15,725 nucleotides of DNA from UBA12068 sp038318455 (GTDB taxonomy: Bacteria > Patescibacteriota > Minisyncoccia > Moranbacterales > GWC2-37-73): the NCBI GenBank assembly GCA_038318455.1, contig JBBQCF010000022.1:1-15725 (forward strand), read 5' to 3'. The position numbers and the translations under genes were made by a program. A model generated the notes under the pieces. It made no database searches, was not told where the DNA came from, and saw nothing but the letters and a program-made list of their open reading frames with translations. The stretch's first letter is position 1, and each line of letters starts with the position of its first letter. Below, one piece after another: positions 1 to 4,124 of this stretch.

Positions 1-331
1 TGTGGCGAAGATATAAGTGCAAACTTCATATCAAAGGCGAAAGCTACTTTTGCGCAAGCATTTGTTAGTTTTTCACCTGCTTTAGCTTAGGCTCGAAGCC
101 ATCGAACTGTTGATTTCTCGTAAACAGAGCTCGGTGTCAAACATGAGAATAGTTTTATAAGGTTTTTTGGACTTATATTGCGAAATAAATCTAGAAACGG
201 AACATGTGGTTTTTGTTTGTTTCCTACCACATACTTTCGTATCCGCCGTTAAAGCGGAATGAAATAAACTAAACTTGTAGAGGATTTTGGATTGTCAATT
301 TTGGACGCGAGTGCAATTCTCGCCAACTCCA
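1..331 (+). ncRNA. ssrA: tmRNA (transfer-messenger RNA), 5' end outside window
   Basis: tmRNA rescues stalled ribosomes by acting first as alanyl-tRNA and then as a short mRNA that encodes a degradation tag. The tag frame opens at a GCA resume codon (19-21) and stops at TAG (88-90). Downstream are pseudoknot-type stems: 204-210 (ATGTGGT) pairs with 226-232, and a TCCGC/GCGGA stem spans 242-258. The 3' tRNA-like end closely resembles bacterial tmRNA T-arms (GGACGCGAG, loop, CTCGCC, then AACTCCA), with the discriminator A at 331. The bases after it are CAT, so the CCA end is not encoded. The T-loop reads TGCAATT rather than the usual TTCRANY. The 5' acceptor strand and first pairing region lie left of the window. 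Confidence 0.93.
19..90 (+). other. tmRNA proteolysis-tag reading frame
   Basis: There are 23 codons plus TAG. The encoded tag starts ANFISKAK and ends SFSPALA. The start is chosen because GCA AAC follows ATAAGT, matching the usual resume context, and because the tag ends in small and hydrophobic residues (ALA) as ClpXP-type degrons do. It is longer than the 10-residue proteobacterial tag but within the range known for tmRNAs. Confidence 0.85.
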
Positions 332-337
332 CATTGA

Positions 338-378
338 AAATTTTTAATTTGAAATTTCAAATTTTAAATTAAAAATTT
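338..378. repeat. AT-only inverted repeat after tmRNA
   Basis: Two 20-nt arms (338-357 and 359-378) are complementary at 19 of 20 positions around a single central C. It starts 7 nt after the tmRNA 3' end and contains almost no G or C. It may help end or process the tmRNA transcript. It is not a classical GC-stem terminator. Confidence 0.5.
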
Positions 379-457
379 AACAATAGTATTAGAATAAACA
401 ATATAAAACAACTCGGTTATATCTTGAAAAAGAGCCTAACTGCAGTTCATCAAGACC

Positions 458-1015
458 ATTAGAAAAAGATTTAGATTCAAACCAAAGCAGCAAACTGGAC
501 CAGCCCAACTCCGTATCAATGATGGTATTAGAGTTCCTGTGGTTTTCGTGATTGATGATGAAGGAAAACAGCTTGGAGAAATGTCCACAATTGATGCCAT
601 GGCACTTGCCAAAGAAAGAATGCTTGATTTGGTGGAAGTTTCGCCAAAAGCGGTGCCTCCAGTGTGTCGAGTGATGGACTATGGAAAGCATCTTTATCAG
701 CAATCCAAACAACTGCGCCTAGCCAAGGCTAAGCAAAAGAAAGTTGAAATAAAAGGAGTGAGGTTGGGTCTTCGGACTGACACTCATGACAGTGATTTCA
801 AAAGAGCTCAATCAGAAAAATTTCTAAAGCAAGGTGATAAAGTGAAAATAGACATTGTCCTGCGTGGACGAGAGAAAGCTCATCAAGATTTGGCCAGGAA
901 AAATTTGCAAGATTTTATTACTGCCATCACTGTTCCCTATAAGATTGAAGATCATATCAAAAGATTCCCAGGGGGTTTCAATGTCATCATTGCTCCAATT
1001 ACAACAGCAGAATAA
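458..1015 (+). CDS. infC: Translation initiation factor IF-3
   Basis: IF-3 binds the 30S subunit, blocks premature 50S joining and proofreads the start codon-initiator tRNA match. The frame carries the N-terminal domain (LRINDGIRVP, IDDEGKQLG, then PPVCRVMDYGKH, residues about 20-80), a Lys-rich linker, and the C-terminal domain with KIDIVLRGREKAH and FPGGFNVIIAP. It ends in TAA. Conserved IF-3 sequence continues upstream of the first ATG/GTG-type codons, back to a TAA at 437-439. There is no ATG in this stretch, so I place the start at ATT 458, giving 185 aa, because infC is the classic gene with an AUU start that IF-3 itself autoregulates. CTG 440 and ATC 449 are alternatives; no good Shine-Dalgarno decides between them. 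It is the first gene of infC-rpmI-rplT, 47 nt before rpmI. Confidence 0.95.
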   Translation: MRKRFRFKPKQQTGPAQLRINDGIRVPVVFVIDDEGKQLGEMSTIDAMALAKERMLDLVEVSPKAVPPVCRVMDYGKHLYQQSKQLRLAKAKQKKVEIKGVRLGLRTDTHDSDFKRAQSEKFLKQGDKVKIDIVLRGREKAHQDLARKNLQDFITAITVPYKIEDHIKRFPGGFNVIIAPITTAE

Positions 1016-1062
1016 AGAATTTTTTTAAAATTTAATAATATAACTATTTCAAAGAAAATTTT

Positions 1063-1269
1063 ATGCCTAAGATGAAAACTAAGAAGTCAGTTGTGAAAAA
1101 AGTGAAGATAACTAAGAATGGAAAAGTTATTCGCCGAGCAACTGGACAAAACCATTACAACTCCAAAGAAACTGGAGCTGAAGGAAGAGCAAAGAAAAAA
1201 GATCAAAGAATGTTTCGAGCTGATGAAAAGAACATTGTAGCAGCGCTTCCATATTCAATTGGTAAGTAA
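1063..1269 (+). CDS. rpmI: 50S ribosomal protein L35
   Basis: This 68-aa basic protein begins MPKMKTKKSVVKK and contains the L35 pattern TKNGKVIRRATGQNH followed by KKKDQR and a C-terminal ALPYSIGK. It is a late-assembling large-subunit protein. Length and position (between infC and rplT, all on +) match the conserved bacterial operon. The 47-nt gap after infC is pure AT with no obvious Shine-Dalgarno; the ATG is the only start that preserves the conserved MPK N-terminus. Confidence 0.97.
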   Translation: MPKMKTKKSVVKKVKITKNGKVIRRATGQNHYNSKETGAEGRAKKKDQRMFRADEKNIVAALPYSIGK

Positions 1270-1296
1270 CAATAAAAGTATAATTTTAACAGCAAT

Positions 1297-1355
1297 CTAA
1301 TATTCGAATTTACACTCGAATGACCCGAACATTAGAGTGAATATTGGTATATTAG
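1297..1355 (+). promoter_or_regulatory. Structured rpmI-rplT intergenic segment, possible L20 control site
   Basis: Within the 103-nt gap, CACTC (1313-1317) pairs with GAGTG (1335-1339) and AATATT (1299-1304) pairs with AATATT (1340-1345), making a stem with an internal loop. A competing pairing joins CTAATAT (1297-1303) to ATATTAG (1349-1355), close to the rplT start. L20 autoregulates this operon through mRNA structures in several bacteria, but those sites lie elsewhere, so the role is inference. Confidence 0.35.
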
Positions 1356-1372
1356 GTTAGCATAACAAAGAA

Positions 1373-1717
1373 ATGGCACGAGTAAAACGCGGTGTTGCGG
1401 CATCAAAAAGAAGAAGGACTGTACTTGAACTAGCAAAAGGTTTCAGATGGCGTCGTAGTACCAACTATGTTGCTGCTAAAGAAGCAGTTATCAAAGCTGG
1501 AAAATATGCTCATCGTGATCGTCGAGCAAAGAAACGAACAAATCGAGCACTTTGGATTTTGCGCCTCAACAATGCAGTTCGCTTGTTTGATGTAACATAT
1601 AGCAAATTCATTGCAATCTTGAAATCAAAAAGCATTGAAACTGACCGAAAAGTACTTTCTCAAATGGCTGCAGAAAACCCAGAAGTTTTCGCAAAATTCA
1701 TGGAGAAAATCAAGTAG
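1373..1717 (+). CDS. rplT: 50S ribosomal protein L20
   Basis: This 114-aa protein is near the usual 115-120 aa and begins MARVKRGVAASKRRR. It carries the family motifs LAKGFRWRRS, YAHRDRRAKKR and LWILRLNNAVRLF. The long basic N-terminal helix threads into 23S rRNA early in 50S assembly, and the C-terminal domain is the part used for translational autocontrol in other bacteria. It is the last gene of the infC operon; a strong hairpin terminator follows 23 nt after the stop. Confidence 0.97.
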   Translation: MARVKRGVAASKRRRTVLELAKGFRWRRSTNYVAAKEAVIKAGKYAHRDRRAKKRTNRALWILRLNNAVRLFDVTYSKFIAILKSKSIETDRKVLSQMAAENPEVFAKFMEKIK

Positions 1718-1740
1718 TAAGAAGTTTTTATTACTCTCTA

Positions 1741-1770
1741 AAAATCCATCCTGCAAAGGATGGATTTTTT
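1741..1770 (+). terminator. Rho-independent terminator of infC-rpmI-rplT
   Basis: An 11-bp perfect stem (AAAATCCATCC, 1741-1751, with 1758-1768), a 6-nt loop (1752-1757) and a T-run. The A-rich left flank gives a shorter T-run on the minus strand, so it could also stop leftward transcription from the BRO remnant. Confidence 0.88.
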
Positions 1771-1784
1771 TGCAATTGATATTT

Positions 1785-2131
1785 CTCATATCCAACTCGC
1801 GCCAACCACAGCTTAAATGGCTCTGTCTTAGGAGACGGAATTGATTGAATAAGTCTAAAAATTCCCTCAGTGTTCCAACAATACATCTTTTGTATGCCTC
1901 CGATAGTTTCAACCTCGAGCATAAGGGGTGGTACAAATTGTGTCCCTCTTTTATTATTAATCAATTTTGCAATTTCAACATCTCGCTGCTTAGGCCTCCT
2001 GAAATACTGTGCTAGATCACTCGAGTCAGTCACAGCTTAAATGACGTCATTCACCACGAACCACCATTCTCCTTCATGCTAAATTTTTCTAAGCTTCCTT
2101 CCTTCAAATAATGCAATTTTTTCTTTTTCAT
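1785..2131 (-). pseudogene. Degraded BRO-N domain antirepressor-like gene
   Basis: Reading the minus strand, one frame gives a continuous BRO-N-type protein: IALFEGRKLRKI-stop-HEGEWWFVVNDVI-stop-AVTDSSDLAQYF, then QFVPPLMLEVETIGG, MYCWNTEGIFRLIQSIP and KLWLARVGYE. The first stop is TAG at 2079-2081, where the family usually has Trp. The second is TAA at 2037-2039. The nearest ATG (2129-2131) is out of frame with the conserved part, implying a slip in the adjacent A-run. Similarity ends at about 1785, immediately beside the rplT terminator, so the C-terminal part is lost. BRO-N proteins are DNA-binding antirepressors of phages and mobile elements. A 100-aa frame from GTG 2033 survives but lacks the first strands of the domain and is unlikely to be functional. 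Confidence 0.85.
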
Positions 2132-2151
2132 TTTTTTGGATTGAATTATTA

Positions 2152-2181
2152 TAGTGATATTATACCACCTTAATATCACTA
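2152..2181 (-). promoter_or_regulatory. Extended -10 promoter within a perfect palindrome (operator-like)
   Basis: On the minus strand TGGTATAAT is an extended -10 element (TATAAT at 2164-2159), about 20-30 nt before the BRO remnant's ATG. No good -35 is present, as is common for extended -10 promoters. The -10 overlaps one arm of an 11-bp perfect inverted repeat (2152-2162 with 2171-2181, 8-nt spacer). This is the layout of a repressor operator. It could instead fold as a hairpin after the RT stop at 2208, but no T-run follows. Confidence 0.5.
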
Positions 2182-2207
2182 CGGCTAATATTTTCTGTTG
2201 ATAACTT

Positions 2208-3146
2208 TTACATACGAACTATGTCCTCAACTTTTCTTTCAATTTCCTTACCTCTGCAATGCTTTAAAATACCCAAATATGATTGCAAAATCTGATTGAA
2301 AGATTTTTCATCAATAATGCCCATTTGGAGTTCTTTTTTATGCTCATCTATTTTTCTTAGCATACGTTTTTTTGTTTTTGTTCGCAGCACCGCATGATGC
2401 GGAAAAACAACGTAGCCCAAAAAATCAATTCCACTATGCCACTTTTTGAAAGTTGTCTTACGAGTGTGCAATTTTATTTTTAAATTTGCCAAAATAAACT
2501 TTTCTATTTCCAAAAGACAATTTTCCAAAAAAATTTTATCAGTTGAAAGCATAACGATGTCATCGGCATAGCGAATATAGAATTTTGCTCCGATTTTTCT
2601 TTTGACAAATTGATCAAGCAAATCGAGATAAACATTAGAAAAAAGCTGGCTCGTCAAATTTCCGAGAGGAATACCCTTGCCGGCAGAAACTTCGAAACTA
2701 TTTATTATTCTCTCAAGCAGCTTAAGAACTTTTTTATCTTTAATCTTTTTTTTGAGCAAGGAAAGTAGTATTTCGTGATCAACTGAATCAAAAAATTTGC
2801 GTACGTCGAGCTGCAACGCCCAAACTGTCTTAGTATGATTGCGCGAAAGTTTTTTGGCAAATTCCTGCAGACGATGAATTGCTAAATGTGTTCCTTTTTC
2901 TTTTCTGCTGGAATATGAATCGAAAATAAAAGTTTTATCAAAAATATCAACAAGCATTCGACAAATTGCATGATGCAAAACCCTATCGCGCACTGGTGCT
3001 TTGGAAATTTCACGTTTTTTTGGGTCATGCACGCAAAATCTGATATACTGACCATGGACATAATTTTCACTTTTCAAATCACAGATGAGATTGAAAAGAT
3101 TTTTTTCAACTTTTTGTGAAAAAACAATTACATCCATTTTTCCCAT
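2208..3146 (-). CDS. DGR reverse transcriptase
   Basis: This RT copies the TR RNA into cDNA, misreading template adenines, and the product replaces the VR. From the ATG at 3146 (312 aa), visible motifs are VHDPKKREISKAPVRDR (39-55), the first catalytic Asp in LDVRKFFD (D114), GIPLGNLTSQ (158-167) and YIRYADD (190-196; catalytic DD 195-196), then GIDFLGYVV and LRTKTKKRML of the thumb. LGNLTSQ in place of the QGxxxSP of group II intron and retroviral RTs marks the DGR class. The same frame continues upstream with family-like residues (SLFEKIIS, AAWREFQKGK) to about 3215, yet has no ATG, GTG or TTG before a TGA at 3270-3272. The annotated start therefore loses about 25 conserved residues (see the C10 tract). 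No HNH or maturase domain is present. Confidence 0.95.
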   Translation of the reverse strand: MGKMDVIVFSQKVEKNLFNLICDLKSENYVHGQYIRFCVHDPKKREISKAPVRDRVLHHAICRMLVDIFDKTFIFDSYSSRKEKGTHLAIHRLQEFAKKLSRNHTKTVWALQLDVRKFFDSVDHEILLSLLKKKIKDKKVLKLLERIINSFEVSAGKGIPLGNLTSQLFSNVYLDLLDQFVKRKIGAKFYIRYADDIVMLSTDKIFLENCLLEIEKFILANLKIKLHTRKTTFKKWHSGIDFLGYVVFPHHAVLRTKTKKRMLRKIDEHKKELQMGIIDEKSFNQILQSYLGILKHCRGKEIERKVEDIVRM

Positions 3147-3234
3147 CTTGCCTTTTTGAAACTCACGCCAAGCAGCAAAAATGTTTTGAGCAGAAATAAT
3201 TTTTTCAAATAACGAAAATTCATGACAAAAAATA

Positions 3235-3244
3235 CCCCCCCCCC
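3235..3244. repeat. Homopolymer tract of 10 C between avd and RT 5' ends
   Basis: Ten consecutive C on + sit 11 nt after an ATG (3222) that is one base out of frame with avd. On the minus strand they sit 29 nt after an ATG (3273-3271) that is one base out of frame with the RT. Deleting one C puts both ATGs in frame with the conserved N-termini. Long C/G tracts in AT-rich DNA are typical of phase-variable loci and also of sequencing or assembly error. Confidence 0.8.
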
Positions 3245-3264
3245 AGGATTTTTGCGAACCTGTT

Positions 3265-3630
3265 TTGTTTCATAAGCTTGCTGAATTATATTTAATTTTG
3301 CACAAACGCATCATAATTTTTCCCAAACATTCCAGATATTCCCTTGGTGTGCGAATTGAAACCACTCTTTTGGAAATTATCGAATTTTCGTATTTGGCAA
3401 TTTCGAAACAAAAAAATTCTAAGCTACTTATTTTGAACAAAATCGACATCACATTGAAAATCTTTTCAATGCACCTGCGTCTTGCACACAACTCGCGCTG
3501 TCTCTCTGACGCGGGATATGCCCAGCTTTCAGAAAAACATTTGGAAATCGGAAGGATGATTGGGAATTGGATCAAAGAAACAAATAATGAGCAAGCAAAA
3601 ACCGCGCAGGTCGCGCAGCCTTTGCTATAG
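3265..3630 (+). CDS. avd: Avd, DGR accessory variability determinant
   Basis: Avd forms a basic pentameric four-helix-bundle barrel that binds the RT and TR RNA and is needed for mutagenic retrohoming in the Bordetella phage DGR. The 121-aa protein shows the family pattern: an amphipathic helix, FPKHSRYSLG (19-28), a second helix, LRLAHNSRCLS, and the C-terminal IGRMIGNWIK (95-104). The start is TTG 3265. Residues EPV just upstream in frame also look native, but the only ATG nearby (3222) is out of frame because of the C10 tract; with nine C the protein would begin MTKNTPPPQDF. The gene runs opposite to RT, TR and target, which is odd, since avd usually lies in the same direction. Its stop overlaps a hairpin and TR starts 24 nt later. 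Confidence 0.85.
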   Translation: MFHKLAELYLILHKRIIIFPKHSRYSLGVRIETTLLEIIEFSYLAISKQKNSKLLILNKIDITLKIFSMHLRLAHNSRCLSDAGYAQLSEKHLEIGRMIGNWIKETNNEQAKTAQVAQPLL

Positions 3631-3645
3631 CCTTTTGAAAAGGCT
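3629..3645 (+). terminator. Hairpin at avd stop, between avd and TR
   Basis: AGCCTTTT (3629-3636) and AAAAGGCT (3638-3645) pair perfectly around one G, giving in practice a 6-bp stem with a 5-nt loop, followed by TAATTT. It overlaps the avd TAG and would end avd transcription before TR. On the minus strand the same hairpin lies 9 nt past the TR 3' end, so it could also be part of the TR RNA. Confidence 0.5.
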
Positions 3646-3654
3646 TAATTTCTT

Positions 3655-3772
3655 CGGGAAGACACAGCGCCAAGATTGTCATTAGAATTGTCAGGATTGT
3701 TCCTGTTGACATTGGCCCCAGAAGAGTCAGCATTGCCGAAATTGAGCAAGCTGCCGTCAGAAGAGGTGCTGT
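3655..3772 (-). repeat. DGR template repeat (TR)
   Basis: A 118-bp non-coding copy of the 3' end of the ATPase gene, in the same sense on the minus strand. It aligns to 4132-4249 without gaps and differs at 16 positions, all template A on the sense strand (T on +), of 27 A available. Read in the target frame it has nine Asn codons (seven AAT, two AAC), the typical TR bias that lets A mutagenesis reach many residues without stops. The 20 bases at its 3' end contain no A and are identical to VR. Confidence 0.96.
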
Positions 3773-3997
3773 GATTGCCTGTCATCATCCATGGCAACAT
3801 CTTGGCGGATGCATTACAGCATCGGCAAAGATTGATTGAGAAACACTGTGTGTGCGATCCCCTTCTCTTTTTGAAAATTTTCTCGCACCAATGACAGGTA
3901 AGCAGAAATCGTTGGGATCATGATGCGTGCATCATAATGCATTACCTTAGCCAGAATAGCACACAAAAATTCAAAATGAAATGTGTAAATCTAAAAT
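3773..3997 (-). other. TR upstream region, no gene; likely TR RNA leader
   Basis: No convincing ORF on either strand. On the minus strand this is immediately 5' of TR and should hold the TR promoter and RNA leader. Visible structure: ATGATGC/GCATCAT (3920-3935), GATGC/GCATC flanking ATTACA (about 3808-3823), GTGCGA/TCGCAC (3851-3886 area) and a long-range TGTGTGC/GCACACA pair (3849-3855 with 3959-3965). A weak -10 candidate TATGAT lies at 3936-3931 (-), without a clear -35. Confidence 0.4.
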
Positions 3998-4034
3998 CAC
4001 GGAGCTTTACTCCAAATCGGAGTAAAGCTCCGTG
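3998..4034. repeat. 16-bp perfect hairpin downstream of VR
   Basis: CACGGAGCTTTACTCC (3998-4013) pairs fully with 4019-4034 around the 5-nt loop AAATC. It lies about 91 nt past the ATPase stop on the minus strand, and only a weak T-rich stretch follows (GATTTTAGATTT). Hairpin or cruciform elements just downstream of VR promote target recognition in phage DGRs. A terminator role is the alternative. Confidence 0.7.
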
Positions 4035-4063
4035 TGACAAAATACTTTGAGTTAAAGCAAAAT

Positions 4064-4089
4064 CCTTCAACCCTAAACGGGATTGAAGG
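4064..4089. repeat. Second hairpin, between VR and the 16-bp hairpin
   Basis: CCTTCAACCC (4064-4073) pairs with GGGATTGAAGG (4079-4089), ten pairs with one bulged A and the loop TAAAC. It begins 35 nt past the ATPase stop codon and about 42 nt from the end of VR. Confidence 0.55.
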
Positions 4090-4124
4090 CAGTGCAAAAA
4101 TTCAAATTCCAAGATTTCAAAATT

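Noticed and set aside
338..378. AT palindrome as a mobile-element end
   Set aside because: No partner repeat, transposase or target duplication was seen nearby.
2208..3146. RT from a group II intron or a retron
   Set aside because: No maturase thumb/X or HNH domain and no intron RNA fold. LGNLTSQ, Avd and the TR/VR pair all point to a DGR.
3270..3575. Minus-strand ORF opposite avd
   Set aside because: The + frame matches Avd motifs; the opposite frame has no recognisable family and is a shadow.
3655..3772. TR as a decayed tandem copy of the ATPase gene end
   Set aside because: Random decay would change all bases. Here only template A positions differ, all thirteen complete changed codons alter the residue, and the flanks share nothing clear.
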